Assembly: GCF_051851475.1 (NCBI RefSeq)
Contig: NZ_JBPUSJ010000016.1
Coordinates: 19,418-83,417 of the forward strand
Direction of reading: 5' to 3'
DNA: 64,000 bases
Source: Carboxylicivirga taeanensis
GTDB taxonomy: Bacteria; Bacteroidota; Bacteroidia; Bacteroidales; Marinilabiliaceae
The notes beneath the pieces are model-generated. The model was not told where the DNA came from. It searched no databases and was given only the letters and a program-made list of their open reading frames with translations. This document shows positions 52,225-61,957 of this stretch, piece by piece (positions within the stretch are counted from its first letter, which is position 1; the number at the start of each line of letters is the position of its first letter). A program made the position numbers and the translations under genes.

Positions 52225-54633
52225 TTAGAGGCTTACTTGTAATGAAACGATGAAGTTTCGTCCGGGGGCAGCAATGCCGGATGAGTAGGCCTTGTAACGT
52301 TCATCAGTTATATTTTCTATTCCGGCCGTTAAGCTTGCGTATGGTTTTAACGCATATTGCGCTTTAATATTTAGAGTTGTCCATCCGGGAGAGTAAGGAT
52401 TACCATTTCTGTCTTTAGCATACAGGTAGTCTTTCTCTACTTCAGACTGTGGCAGGTTATGGTACGAAACTTCTCCGTTGTATTTTGCAAATACATCTAC
52501 CTTGAGCTTCTGTTTTTCGTAGCTCAGATGCGTGGTGCCAAACCAGGGTGCTGCGTGGCGAAGGGCAGAGTAGCTGCCATCTTCCAACTCTTCTTTACCT
52601 TTTTGGTAGTTGAAACGCGAAGAGGCGCTAAAACCATTTTTCCACTTGTATTCAATACCCACCTGAATGCCATAAACATACGCTTTGGCAGCATTTTGAA
52701 TGGCCTGAACGCGGCTTAATTCATTATCATACAGAATGCTGTCTTGTCCGTTGATGTGAAAATCACGTCGCACTAATGCATTGTTTAAATGTGTGAAGTA
52801 GGCCGCCCCATCCACCTTCCATTTTTTGATAACGACCACGGCGGCTCCCAGTTCGCCATTAATGGCATATTCGGGCTTAAGGTTGGGGTTGGGTACGACT
52901 ACGGCACCTGGTTCTGAGTCAAATACCTTACCTATGTCATCAATATTGGGTGCTCTAAAACCGGTTGAAACAGAGCTGCTCAATTGCCAGTTACTGTTGG
53001 GGCTGTGGATGACGCCCAGGCTACCGGTAAAGGCTCCATTTGACAGAGAGGTATTGTTAAATGTAAAATCGTAAAAGGTATTATCGAAATCCGCATTCAA
53101 ATAAACGGTATTGTAGCGCAAACCTGCCTGTACATTGGTTTTTTCGCTCACTGGTAAAAGGTAATTGCCATACAATGCTGCCGACAACCAGTGTGAATCG
53201 TCAGGGTAGCGGGAGGAAGCAGGCGATGTGCTGCCATTACTGATGTCCTCTTTAATTCCTATTGAGCCAACCTTGTTGGTTATGAGCTCAGCACCGTAAA
53301 ATAGTTTATTCCCGTTTTCCCAGTGTTTTTCGAAGTCCAGGTTAAAACTCAGTGCATTTACATTTTCTGTTCGATGGGTAATGCCGTTTTCGTTGAATTT
53401 GCGATTGTGGCGACTTTCCTCAAAGTGTTGATGGGCAATAATTAATTGCAGGTGATTGAAATATTGGTTACTGGCCGAATATTGAATATTCAGGTTATTC
53501 ATCATCCACTTTTGTGGCCCATAGTACCAATCGCCATATTTTAGTTCATCACCACTGTACATGATAAGCCGGTCGTAGCGGGGCACATCGGATGATTCAG
53601 AGTAATGAAAACCATAGTTAAACTGCCAGTGTTCATCAGGCATGTATTTTACCTTTTGCATCAGGTTGAGTTGCTTATAGGCACCTGGCACCTGCACGCG
53701 ACTGTCACTATTTTTAATAATGATGTCTTCATGATTGATGCGCTTCACATATTCGGGGCGCAGGTAGTCATTGGGGCCATGGCTTCCCATTTTTAGATGG
53801 TCGAAGTCAGAGAAGGTTATGGAGGTGAAAGAGGCCAGTTTGTTAAAGCCAAGATTTAGATCCAGGTGGCCAGTTTTTTCGCTGTTTGCCGACGAGTACC
53901 GGGCTGTAGCATTCGTTTTAACCAGACTTTTTTTATTGTGTGAAAGAATGGGGTCGAAGCTGTATAGGCCCATTACACCCCCAATGGCATCACTGCCATA
54001 AATAACCGAACCGGGGCCAAAAATAACTTCGGCTCTGTTGGTAGCAAAGGGATCGAGCGAAATAATATTTTGAACGTTTCCACTTCTGAATATGGCATTA
54101 TTCATGCGCACCCCATCAATGGTTATCAGAACACGATTGGTTGCAAAGCCTCTTATCATCGGGCTACCACCGCCCATCTGACTTTTCTGTATATACACAT
54201 CGCCGGTCATTTCAATCAGATCAGCAGCTGTTTGCGGATTTACGAAGCTAACATCCTTCGGTTTTATAACAGATATTTTGGCTGGTGTTTCCCGTCGTCC
54301 TTGTTTCCACCTGGTGGCAGATACCACCACTTCATCCAGTGATAACTCGCTTTGCTCCATGTAGACTTTAAATCCTGAGTGCATCAAATCATCATAACTT
54401 AATTCTAGGGTTTCATAGCCAATCAGTCGGAAAATTATACTGTTGAGACCTTTAAAAGCACTTACGTCACTTTGGCCCTTGATGTTGGTAATGGTATTTA
54501 CCTGAGGTGTTTGTGAAAAGATGGCAACCAGTTCCAATGGCTGGTGGGTTTGTTGGTCTCTAACCTGGATAGTTTGAGCAAAAGTGCTGATGACAATGAA
54601 AAGGAGGAATATAAGTAAATAGATTCGGAACAT
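52225..54633 (-). CDS. TonB-dependent receptor with N-terminal CarboxypepD-like domain
   Basis: An 802-residue outer-membrane receptor: signal peptide (~1-19), a CarboxypepD-type beta domain (~20-95), a TonB-box-like LDEVVVSATR, a plug domain (MIRGFATNRVLITIDGVRMNN; GPGSVIYGSDAIGGVM) and a barrel ending ...VSLQVSL. FRAP (FRAPNID) and NPNL (NPNLKPE) motifs are present as in heme receptors, but no His lies between them, unlike HemR-type proteins. Specificity is therefore undecided: heme, siderophore or another ligand. No SusD-like partner is adjacent. It has a TATATTTG promoter box and is divergent from a small Cys-rich secreted protein gene. Confidence 0.9.
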   Translation of the reverse strand: MFRIYLLIFLLFIVISTFAQTIQVRDQQTHQPLELVAIFSQTPQVNTITNIKGQSDVSAFKGLNSIIFRLIGYETLELSYDDLMHSGFKVYMEQSELSLDEVVVSATRWKQGRRETPAKISVIKPKDVSFVNPQTAADLIEMTGDVYIQKSQMGGGSPMIRGFATNRVLITIDGVRMNNAIFRSGNVQNIISLDPFATNRAEVIFGPGSVIYGSDAIGGVMGLYSFDPILSHNKKSLVKTNATARYSSANSEKTGHLDLNLGFNKLASFTSITFSDFDHLKMGSHGPNDYLRPEYVKRINHEDIIIKNSDSRVQVPGAYKQLNLMQKVKYMPDEHWQFNYGFHYSESSDVPRYDRLIMYSGDELKYGDWYYGPQKWMMNNLNIQYSASNQYFNHLQLIIAHQHFEESRHNRKFNENGITHRTENVNALSFNLDFEKHWENGNKLFYGAELITNKVGSIGIKEDISNGSTSPASSRYPDDSHWLSAALYGNYLLPVSEKTNVQAGLRYNTVYLNADFDNTFYDFTFNNTSLSNGAFTGSLGVIHSPNSNWQLSSSVSTGFRAPNIDDIGKVFDSEPGAVVVPNPNLKPEYAINGELGAAVVVIKKWKVDGAAYFTHLNNALVRRDFHINGQDSILYDNELSRVQAIQNAAKAYVYGIQVGIEYKWKNGFSASSRFNYQKGKEELEDGSYSALRHAAPWFGTTHLSYEKQKLKVDVFAKYNGEVSYHNLPQSEVEKDYLYAKDRNGNPYSPGWTTLNIKAQYALKPYASLTAGIENITDERYKAYSSGIAAPGRNFIVSLQVSL

Positions 54634-54681
54634 TGGTTAGTTATCTTATTTGTTAGTGGTCGTTAGGTATCAAAAACCGTG

Positions 54682-54689
54682 CAAATATA
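54682..54689 (-). promoter_or_regulatory. Putative -7 box (TATATTTG, minus strand) for the TonB receptor gene
   Basis: TATATTTG on the minus strand fits TAnnTTTG and lies 49 bases upstream of the receptor start codon. Confidence 0.55.
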
Positions 54690-54806
54690 AGGTTTTTGGC
54701 CATTTAATTTGGGTGCCTGAAGGGGGAAGTGTTTGAGGGGTTATATCTGCTTCATTACCATTTTGTTTAATCAGAATCAAATAATAGTTCGTCATTTTTA
54801 ACAGGC

Positions 54807-54838
54807 CTTTTGTCAAAAGATTATGCACGTTCGTGCAT
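54807..54838. promoter_or_regulatory. Two adjacent palindromes, CTTTTGTCAAAAG and ATGCACGTTCGTGCAT
   Basis: CTTTTG-T-CAAAAG (54807-54819) and ATGCACG-TT-CGTGCAT (54823-54838) are perfect inverted repeats 3 bases apart in the gap between the divergent TonB receptor and small secreted protein genes. They could bind regulators. The second starts with ATG but that start is poor for the downstream gene; the ATG at 54889 is preferred. Confidence 0.5.
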
Positions 54839-54888
54839 TCGTTCGTAATAGATTTATGATTAATAACCTATTAAACTCAAGAGTCCTA

Positions 54889-55395
54889 ATGAAACGTGTA
54901 TTTCTTATCTGTTTAATTTCACTGAGTGCCATTATTGCTACAGGGCAGGATTTTTCTTACTTGAAAGAGATTGATTTGCAAGCTGCCAGTCAAGTAGCAG
55001 AGGCTAAGGAAGCGGCCATGGAGTGCTGCTGCTATTTAACTGGTGTGCGTTACGATAAAAAAGATGAGCAGCGCCAGGTGGCCACTGCTTATGTAAAAAA
55101 CTGGCTGGAAAAGACCTGTGGTATTCAATATAAGCTTGAAGAACTGTTTGAGGATGAGTCGGAACTGGCCGGTGTTTACCTGGTTTTTTACGCCCTCAAT
55201 TACCTGAATCATCCTGCAAAAACAGATGTGGCCATTATCCAGGCCGATGCGCTCAAGGGTTTGATTGCCTATTGCTCTAATTCGGCTAATAAGCTAAAGC
55301 TGTCGAAAGAACTAAAGGTGGTTGAAGAAATGATTGAGGCCGGCCAGCTCGGCGATAGCATTACCGACCTCGATTTATCTTCATTGACCAGATAG
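54889..55395 (+). CDS. Small secreted protein with Cys-rich segment, unknown function
   Basis: About 168 residues from the ATG at 54889, chosen because it gives a proper signal peptide (MKRVFLICLISLSAIIATGQ). The mature part is helical and holds MECCCYLTG and TCGIQY, so several cysteines that could bind metal or form disulfides. I do not recognise a family. It is divergent from the TonB receptor and its last 15 bases overlap the 3' end of the convergent metallophosphoesterase gene. A role beside the receptor is only suggested by position. Confidence 0.65.
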   Translation: MKRVFLICLISLSAIIATGQDFSYLKEIDLQAASQVAEAKEAAMECCCYLTGVRYDKKDEQRQVATAYVKNWLEKTCGIQYKLEELFEDESELAGVYLVFYALNYLNHPAKTDVAIIQADALKGLIAYCSNSANKLKLSKELKVVEEMIEAGQLGDSITDLDLSSLTR

Positions 55396-56550
55396 TGGTT
55401 GAAACTGAAGGTTGATTTCCAGTATCTCAGGACGGTTACCTGTACGCACCGGCGGCCCCCAGGTGCCAAAGCCTGTGCTGACAATAAAATGGCTGTCTTG
55501 TTTTTTCAGGTAGCCCCGGCTGAGTTCAAATATTTTTTGTGTGATAAAGCCAAAAGGCCAGAGCTGTCCGTGGTGGGTGTGTCCTGATATTTGCAAATCG
55601 ATGCCCTGTTGTGTTGGTTCATCCAGATTATATGGCTGATGGTCAAGCATGATTAAAGGCTTTTTCTGATCAATATGTGCGAGTAGCTGACTGATTTCTT
55701 TACGCGGAACAGCTGTGCGGTTTTTATCCCTGTCTTCACGACCAATGATGTAGAGCTGATCATTGATAAGTACTGATGTGTCGCGGAGAACTGTTAAACC
55801 ATGTTCTTCGAGATAGGCGATTGAGCGCTCAACTCCACCAATGTACTCATGATTGCCTGTGGAGGCATAAACCCCAAAAGGCGCGCTCAACTGGCGAAGG
55901 CTTTCGCCCAGGTTTTGCCGAATAACGGGGCCAACATCTTCGTCTACAACATCGCCAGCAAATAATATGATATCAGGCTTTAGTGCGTTTATGGTTTTGA
56001 CCAGCTTGCGCGTTTTTCGCGGACCGATTATGGTGCCCAGGTGAATGTCGGAAGCCGCCACTATTTTAATCTGTCTGGGGCCATCTACGGTTTTATTTAT
56101 CGTTAAATTGAATGTATTAATTTTCGGATGCCAGGCATTCAGAAATCCGGCCAGAATTATCAGCAGGCTAAGTCCGGTTATGCTCAGGCCGGCGTACAAT
56201 TTCAAACTCAGGTAGGCGCTGGTACCTGGCTGAGGCAAAAATTGAAAGAAATGATTTACCAGTCGCACAATGTCTGTTGCAAAAATTAACAGCGTAAAGT
56301 AGAGCATGCCGGCAAACCAGAAGGCGCCTATCCAATGTAAGGTGTTTGAAAGGGGCGAATACCATACGTGCTCTAAAAAACGACCTGCCGGATAGGCAAT
56401 AAGCAAAACCAGCATTGCAATTCTGAAAGCGGTTTTGAGTGATGGCATGGTCTCCAGCCATTGTATTCCTCTGTGATAGATATAATAGTTGACGAGAAAA
56501 TGAATCGTGAGAATAATACTTATAAATATCAGGAAAGCATAGTTTTTCAT
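55381..56550 (-). CDS. Membrane-associated calcineurin-like metallophosphoesterase
   Basis: About 389 residues from the ATG at 56550, which gives MKNYAFLIFI as the first membrane helix. There are three to four N-terminal membrane helices, then a calcineurin-like phosphoesterase domain with the metal motifs AASDIHLG, FAGDVVDED, TGNHEYIG and SGHTHHGQLWP. The layout resembles YkuE/YaeI-type membrane phosphodiesterases. Substrate unknown; lipid or nucleotide phosphodiesters are common for this group. The 3' end overlaps the preceding convergent gene by 15 bases. Confidence 0.88.
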   Translation of the reverse strand: MKNYAFLIFISIILTIHFLVNYYIYHRGIQWLETMPSLKTAFRIAMLVLLIAYPAGRFLEHVWYSPLSNTLHWIGAFWFAGMLYFTLLIFATDIVRLVNHFFQFLPQPGTSAYLSLKLYAGLSITGLSLLIILAGFLNAWHPKINTFNLTINKTVDGPRQIKIVAASDIHLGTIIGPRKTRKLVKTINALKPDIILFAGDVVDEDVGPVIRQNLGESLRQLSAPFGVYASTGNHEYIGGVERSIAYLEEHGLTVLRDTSVLINDQLYIIGREDRDKNRTAVPRKEISQLLAHIDQKKPLIMLDHQPYNLDEPTQQGIDLQISGHTHHGQLWPFGFITQKIFELSRGYLKKQDSHFIVSTGFGTWGPPVRTGNRPEILEINLQFQPLSGQ

Positions 56551-56695
56551 TCTTAAAACTTTTGGTTTAATATTCAGCCTAAATATAAAGAACAACGCCC
56601 GTGCTTTTAAGTTTTTATGCAAAAAACAGAAAAATAAACTGTGAACTATTTAATTGAATGGCTGTTTGACATTTGTTGAATTTAAACAAAAAAAT

Positions 56696-57055
56696 ATGGA
56701 TAAGATAAAATACCTGATAATGGGTGGCGGAACACTGATTCTTGTGGGCATATTATTGAAAATTATGGGCATAGAAGGACCTTGGGTCCCCATAAGCTTT
56801 GCGGTGGGTGGTACCATGAAGTTGGCCTATTTGATTCTGGGAGTGCGTTTTGGTCGAGTTAAGTTAGGTGCCGAAATAGTGCTTCTGATTTTTGGACTCC
56901 TGCTTATATTTACTGCTGTGTACCTGCGAAAAACAGAACAGATGCTGCATTTGTATGTGTGGTTTTTAACGGGGGGCGTTGTGGTGAAAACACTGTTCGT
57001 TGTTTTGTTCATCCGTAAACAAAAACGCTTTAGAAAGGAGTTAGCTGTGGAGTAG
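56696..57055 (+). CDS. Small multi-pass membrane protein, unknown
   Basis: 119 residues from ATG 56696, giving MDKIKYLIMGGG; an in-frame start at 56654 adds a non-hydrophobic extension. Four predicted membrane helices with short loops, Gly- and Leu-rich, and a basic C-terminus (RKQKRFRKELAVE). I do not recognise a named family; a GldL-like small membrane protein is possible, but the characteristic length and motifs are not evident. It is divergent from the phosphoesterase and 64 bases upstream of the next gene. Confidence 0.65.
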   Translation: MDKIKYLIMGGGTLILVGILLKIMGIEGPWVPISFAVGGTMKLAYLILGVRFGRVKLGAEIVLLIFGLLLIFTAVYLRKTEQMLHLYVWFLTGGVVVKTLFVVLFIRKQKRFRKELAVE

Positions 57056-57119
57056 TTTTCATTTTTACCGCTTAAAAGCTTATGTTTATGGTATAAATTC
57101 CAAGAACATCGAAAAAAGA

Positions 57120-57584
57120 ATGAAAAGAATCCGTCTTACCGTTATTAGTGTCTTTTGTTTACTGCAGTTCACACTGGCTCAAACGCCTGTTGTATACAAA
57201 GAGATGTCGATCGATCCTTTACTTTGTCTGCAAATAAATAATTTTGAGGTGGCTCAAAGTATGGATGATCTTAAGCAGATACCATTAAAGTATAATGCAA
57301 AGTGCGATGCGATTGACTTTGGTAGAATTAATTTTGATAAAAAAAGTGTGGTTATTTGCAGTCAGTACGTAAAAAATGGCAATGATGCCATAAAAACAAC
57401 CCGAATAGAAGTTCTCAGAAATGATCAGGCCCGGCGAATTGATGTTTATTTTGCCTCTTTTGGGAATGGGCAGTTACAGCGGCCCGGTAAAATGTATGAA
57501 AATAGGAGGTGTTTACTCCTGCCGAAATTTCCCGAAAATTATACGGTTGATGTGCACTACTCTTTAAAGGTGGTCGAACCGTAA
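57120..57584 (+). CDS. Secreted protein of unknown function
   Basis: 154 residues with a signal peptide (~1-20, cleavage near TLAQ) and a beta-rich mature domain with three or four Cys (LLCLQ, NAKCDAID, VVICSQY, RRCLLLP), which might form disulfides. No family recognised. It is placed 64 bases after the small membrane protein and 15 bases before a bidirectional terminator shared with recA. Cotranscription with the small membrane protein is possible. Confidence 0.65.
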   Translation: MKRIRLTVISVFCLLQFTLAQTPVVYKEMSIDPLLCLQINNFEVAQSMDDLKQIPLKYNAKCDAIDFGRINFDKKSVVICSQYVKNGNDAIKTTRIEVLRNDQARRIDVYFASFGNGQLQRPGKMYENRRCLLLPKFPENYTVDVHYSLKVVEP

Positions 57585-57598
57585 TCGGATAATATTAA

Positions 57599-57629
57599 GA
57601 AAGGCGAGCAACACTGCTCGCCTTTTTTT
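57599..57629. terminator. Bidirectional terminator between secreted protein gene and recA
   Basis: AAGGCGAGCA / TGCTCGCCTT stem with an ACAC loop and seven T on the plus strand; the minus strand has AAAGGCGAGC followed by a T-containing tail. Confidence 0.92.
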
Positions 57630-57630
57630 A

Positions 57631-58656
57631 TTATTTGCTGGCTGCCTCTGCTTTAATGGCTTCCAAGATTTTTTGTTCCAGTTCGTCTGCCAGCTCTGGG
57701 TTGTCCTTGATGACTTCTTTAACTGCTTCGCGACCCTGCCCCAGTTTTGTTTCACCGTAGCTAAACCACGAACCGCTTTTCTTAACAATGTCCTTTTCAA
57801 CACTCATGTCGAGAATTTCTCCTATGCGTGAAATACCTTCACCATAGCGAATTTCGAACTCAGCCTTTTTAAATGGTGGAGCAACCTTGTTCTTCACCAC
57901 TTTTACGCGTGTGTGGCTACCAACTATATTTTCACCATCTTTTATTTGTGTCACCCGACGGATATCAAGTCTAACGGATGCGTAAAACTTCAGGGCATTA
58001 CCACCGGTAGTTGTTTCCGGATTACCAAACATCACACCTATTTTTTCCCTCAGCTGGTTGATGAATATACAAGTTGTATTTGTTTTATTAATGGTTGAAG
58101 TGAGCTTACGCAAGGCTTGCGACATGAGTCGAGCCTGGAGACCCATGCGCGAATCACCCATGTCGCCCTCAATTTCAGCTTTAGGTGTAAGAGCGGCAAC
58201 AGAGTCAATCACAATGATGTCGATAGCTGACGAGCGGATAAGCTGATCGGCTATTTCCAAGGCCTGTTCACCATTGTCGGGTTGCGAAATTAGCAGGTTT
58301 TCAAGATCAACCCCTAACTTTTCGGCATAAAAACGGTCAAATGCATGCTCTGCATCAATAAAGGCTGCGATGCCGCCCATCTTTTGGGCTTCAGCAATTG
58401 CATGAATTGCCAGGGTTGTTTTACCAGACGATTCAGGACCATAAATTTCAATAACCCGCCCACGCGGAAAACCACCTACACCCAGCGCCTGATTGAGAGC
58501 TATGGAACCTGATGAAATAACAGGTATGTTTTCAATAGCTGTGTCGTCCATTTTCATAATGGTGCCTTTGCCGTAGGTCTTGTCTATTTTATCCATGGTC
58601 AGCTGAAGTGCTTTCAGCTTTTCTTGATTCACATTATTTTCTTTCTTTTCTGCCAT
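57631..58656 (-). CDS. recA: Recombinase RecA
   Basis: A 341-residue protein with the P-loop GPESSGKT at residues 73-80, Walker B VIDSVAAL, L2-region NQLREKIGVMFGNPETTTGG and the KxYASVRLDIRR region. RecA catalyses strand exchange in recombination and the SOS response. Length is normal (~340-350). A LexA-type SOS box was not identified upstream. The start ATG at 58656 is 43 bases downstream of bcp, so the two genes are probably cotranscribed. The C-terminus is rich in Glu and Lys as usual. Confidence 0.99.
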   Translation of the reverse strand: MAEKKENNVNQEKLKALQLTMDKIDKTYGKGTIMKMDDTAIENIPVISSGSIALNQALGVGGFPRGRVIEIYGPESSGKTTLAIHAIAEAQKMGGIAAFIDAEHAFDRFYAEKLGVDLENLLISQPDNGEQALEIADQLIRSSAIDIIVIDSVAALTPKAEIEGDMGDSRMGLQARLMSQALRKLTSTINKTNTTCIFINQLREKIGVMFGNPETTTGGNALKFYASVRLDIRRVTQIKDGENIVGSHTRVKVVKNKVAPPFKKAEFEIRYGEGISRIGEILDMSVEKDIVKKSGSWFSYGETKLGQGREAVKEVIKDNPELADELEQKILEAIKAEAASK

Positions 58657-58699
58657 TATGTTGATTTTAAGCTGTTTCTTCTTTTGTAGGGAACGGAGG

Positions 58700-59158
58700 C
58701 TATTGGTTCAAAGCTTCCAAAATCTGGTTAGTATGATCTTTTGTTTTAACCTTTTCAATTATCTGGATAATGAGCCCGTTTTCGTCAATGATGAACGTTT
58801 TACGCAGCACGCCCATGTATTCTTTGCCATACATTTTTTTCAAACCCCAGGCATCGTATTGCTGCAGTATCTCCTTTTCGGTGTCAGCAATGAGGTTAAA
58901 ACGCAGGTTGTGTTTGGCTATAAAGCGCTTGTGTGAAGCAATGCTGTCCGGACTAACACCAATCACCTCAAACCCTTTAGATGTTAATTCATCATAGTTT
59001 TCACTTAAATTACAGGATTCGGCTGTACACCCGGGCGTGTTGTCTTTCGGGTAAAAGTATAAGATTACTTTCTTGCCTGAAAAATCGTGTAAGCTAATCT
59101 CTTTTTCATCTTGATTAATGCCCTTAAAGACGGGGGCTTTGTCTCCTACTTTTAACAT
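58700..59158 (-). CDS. bcp: Thioredoxin-dependent thiol peroxidase (BCP/PrxQ)
   Basis: 152 residues from ATG 59158 (MLKVGDKAP), which is the usual start; an in-frame start at 59194 is longer. It has the atypical 2-Cys peroxiredoxin pattern DNTPGCTAESCNL, with peroxidatic and resolving Cys five residues apart, and the FRxxYGVxxxxR-type GKEYMGVLRKTFIID. It reduces H2O2 and organic peroxides with electrons from thioredoxin. The pairing with recA on one transcript is a Bacteroidota arrangement to confirm; both are stress related. Confidence 0.95.
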   Translation of the reverse strand: MLKVGDKAPVFKGINQDEKEISLHDFSGKKVILYFYPKDNTPGCTAESCNLSENYDELTSKGFEVIGVSPDSIASHKRFIAKHNLRFNLIADTEKEILQQYDAWGLKKMYGKEYMGVLRKTFIIDENGLIIQIIEKVKTKDHTNQILEALNQ

Positions 59159-59440
59159 TACTCTGCTGTTTTTGAGCGGAATATAGACGCGCAAAGTGCC
59201 TTATTCCTAATTTACAAATATATTTAATTAAGAACGATTTATAGGGGCCATGGTTCAAAAGTTATTAACAGTTGAATGACTGGTGTTACATTCATTATAA
59301 CCAATAAAAGTGTTGTTTGTTACTGTTAATAGAAGGAAGAAGGCGAGGAGGGTGTCTGGAATATTTTCAACTCCCATTTAGCTATTTAAACCGTATTGAT
59401 TAATTTTGAGTTTTTAATTACACAGAAAGAAAATAACCGA

Positions 59441-61906
59441 ATGCATTATTTAAAATCAATAGCGATAATAGCAGTTTTAATACTAGGTGTAACCCATTCA
59501 GTTGAGGCACAGACTAAAGCTTATTCATCGAAAGAGGCTTTAGAGCTGTTTAAGGAAGGGAATTATGCTGAAGCTGAGAAAGCCTACGCCTACTTGTTGG
59601 GGAAGTATGATCGTGAAGTAAAGTATAACTACTATTACGGTATTTGCTTATTAAAAAACAACAACGATATTTCTCAGGCTGTAAAGCGGTTAAGGTATGC
59701 TGCAATGAAAGGGGTTAGTCGCGATGCCTACTATTATCTGGGACGTGCCTATCAGCTCACTTATGAGTTTACTGAAGCCATTAAGCAGTATGAGCGCTTT
59801 TTAAGATATGCTTCGGCTTCTGACATACGCAATGAACATGCCCTTAAGTACAAAAGCGAGTGTGAGTTTGGGTTGAAGCAGGCAGCAAAAATCTTTTCGT
59901 TAACGGTTTACCAGCGAGATACCGTTGCCGCTGATGCAATCCTTTCGGCCTACCATCCGGCGCGCGATGTTGGAAAAGTTATGCATAACGAGGCCTTTTT
60001 TGAATCGGGGCTTGATCCTAAAGGAATACTATACCTGACCGAAAGAGGAGATGAAGTGTACTTCTCCATGAAAAGCGAGGAGCAAGGTGAGGCTATTTAT
60101 AAAATGGAAAAGTTGCTTGATGGCTGGAGTGAAAGTAAGGCAATTGAGGCAATAAATTCGGAGGCGGATGATTATCAGCCCTTTGTTTTGATTGACGGCT
60201 CAACCATCTTTTTTGCCTCCAACCGAGAAGGAGGCTTGGGGGGCTATGACTTATATAAAGCCTACTTCGACGCCGAAACAAAAACCTTTCTGGAGCCCGT
60301 TAATATGGGCATCCCTTTTAACTCACCCAAAGATGATTTTTTGTTTGTGGCTGATGAATTTAATGGGATTGCCTGGTTTGCTTCCAATCGTGAAACCAAT
60401 GACTCGACCTTGATTGTGTATTCGGTTAAATGGGACGATCAGGTGGTTAAAAATTTTGTTGAAGACATTAATCAAGTGCGTGCAGAAGCAGCCTTAACGC
60501 TTTCGGGCGAAGTGTTTGACGATGGAGGTGATGGCGACAAAAAAGCCGGAGACGCACAAAAAAATAAAGGAATTCAGTTTCATTTTCTGATAGCCGATAC
60601 CTTAGAATACACGCATATTGATCACTTCAAAAGTGAGGAGGCGAAGAAATTTTACCAGGAGGGAACGCGGCTGCAGAGCCACAGAGACGGCCTTGCGGAC
60701 TTGATGAAGCAAAAGCGTTATGCTTATGCCCGCACTAATTCTGAGGCTGAGCTATCCGCTTTGGTTAATGATATATTGGCATTAGAGAAAAAAGTCTATG
60801 GATTAGATGATTTGATTGAGGAAAACTTCTATCAGTCAAGGGTGAAAGAAATTGAAAAAATCAAAGCAATGATTGCCGCCGGAAGCTATAACTCGGCAGT
60901 TGGGCAGAAAAAACCTAAAGCAGGCATTGCCAACCTGGAAGAAATATTCATCCCAAAAGATTATACCTTTTATGCCGATGAGGAGTTTGCCCGACAACTG
61001 GCCGAACTGGAACTGATGTATAGTAAGTTGTTTTCGCCCGATGAAATTAATAAGTTGAATAGTTCCGACTCATTGTACATTTGGGGGAATATTCTCACTC
61101 TCGAATCCTCCAAGCTACTGGAAAAAGCCAATAACATGACCGAACAGAGTGAGTCGGTTTTAGATGTTTTGCGAGAGAAGGATAGTATCGATGAGCTCAG
61201 TTCAGCTCAATCCTATGTGGATAAAGCAGCCGATTTAAAGAAGATTGCCATTGCTCTATACCATAAATCACTCGACCTCAAATATGCCATCTATGATGAG
61301 AAATTGCAGGAGCTAAGACTCATTAAAAGCGATGAGGATTTGTCTTTTCTGGAAAATGCCCAGGCGGAAGGTCGTGCGTATATGAAGGAGGCAACTGAAA
61401 TATTGAATCCAATGTTGGGCTATTCTTCTATTGACTATGAAAAGGCCGGCGCCATCAAGCGGGCCGGAGTGGGAATGCAGGAGCAAGGGCTTAAAACATT
61501 TGCAGATATGGAGCCTGGTAATATTGAGATACAAGAGGAGGAATCTCCAAAACGAGTGCCCAAAACGTATCAGGAACTACAAGGGTCGGTTGAGGAGCTC
61601 AAGCAGCCCGCTCAAGTGGTTGCAGATGCCTTTAGTAAAGCGACAGGTAATGGGCTGGTGTATAAAATACAGATTGGTGTATTTAGAAACGAACCGGATG
61701 AGGCAGCTGTAGCTAAAATACCGCCCATTTCGAGGCTGGCCCTGCCATCTAAAGGACTCACCAAATATTTTGCCGGAGAATATAGCTCTTATGCCGATGC
61801 TCAGAAGGATATCAAACAGGTGCAGGCTGCCGGGTTTTCAGGTGCATTTATTGTCGTGTTTAAAGACGGTAAACAAATTAACCTGACAGATGAACTCAAA
61901 AGGTAG
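59441..61906 (+). CDS. TPR, PD40 and SPOR domain protein, unknown envelope role
   Basis: About 821 residues from ATG 59441, which gives MHYLKSIAII and a signal peptide ending near VEAQ. Residues ~25-130 hold TPR repeats (EALELFKEGNYAEAEKAYAYLL); residues ~200-330 hold WD40-like PD40 repeats (IFFASNREGGLGGYDLYKAY); residues ~400-690 are long coiled coil; residues ~735-821 form a SPOR domain (VYKIQIGVFRNEPDEA, YADAQKDIKQVQAAGF). Similar TPR/PD40 proteins end in OmpA domains in T9SS-related PorE, but here SPOR replaces OmpA. SPOR binds denuded glycan strands, so a link to peptidoglycan is expected. Confidence 0.85.
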   Translation: MHYLKSIAIIAVLILGVTHSVEAQTKAYSSKEALELFKEGNYAEAEKAYAYLLGKYDREVKYNYYYGICLLKNNNDISQAVKRLRYAAMKGVSRDAYYYLGRAYQLTYEFTEAIKQYERFLRYASASDIRNEHALKYKSECEFGLKQAAKIFSLTVYQRDTVAADAILSAYHPARDVGKVMHNEAFFESGLDPKGILYLTERGDEVYFSMKSEEQGEAIYKMEKLLDGWSESKAIEAINSEADDYQPFVLIDGSTIFFASNREGGLGGYDLYKAYFDAETKTFLEPVNMGIPFNSPKDDFLFVADEFNGIAWFASNRETNDSTLIVYSVKWDDQVVKNFVEDINQVRAEAALTLSGEVFDDGGDGDKKAGDAQKNKGIQFHFLIADTLEYTHIDHFKSEEAKKFYQEGTRLQSHRDGLADLMKQKRYAYARTNSEAELSALVNDILALEKKVYGLDDLIEENFYQSRVKEIEKIKAMIAAGSYNSAVGQKKPKAGIANLEEIFIPKDYTFYADEEFARQLAELELMYSKLFSPDEINKLNSSDSLYIWGNILTLESSKLLEKANNMTEQSESVLDVLREKDSIDELSSAQSYVDKAADLKKIAIALYHKSLDLKYAIYDEKLQELRLIKSDEDLSFLENAQAEGRAYMKEATEILNPMLGYSSIDYEKAGAIKRAGVGMQEQGLKTFADMEPGNIEIQEEESPKRVPKTYQELQGSVEELKQPAQVVADAFSKATGNGLVYKIQIGVFRNEPDEAAVAKIPPISRLALPSKGLTKYFAGEYSSYADAQKDIKQVQAAGFSGAFIVVFKDGKQINLTDELKR

Positions 61907-61957
61907 AAATTAGTTTTTCACAAAAAAATATGGTTATTTTATAGAAACTTTTAAAGT

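Noticed and set aside
52225..54633. The TonB receptor as a SusC-type glycan receptor
   Set aside because: No SusD-like lipoprotein gene is adjacent, and FRAP/NPNL motifs point to a heme or siderophore-like group, though the specificity stays open.
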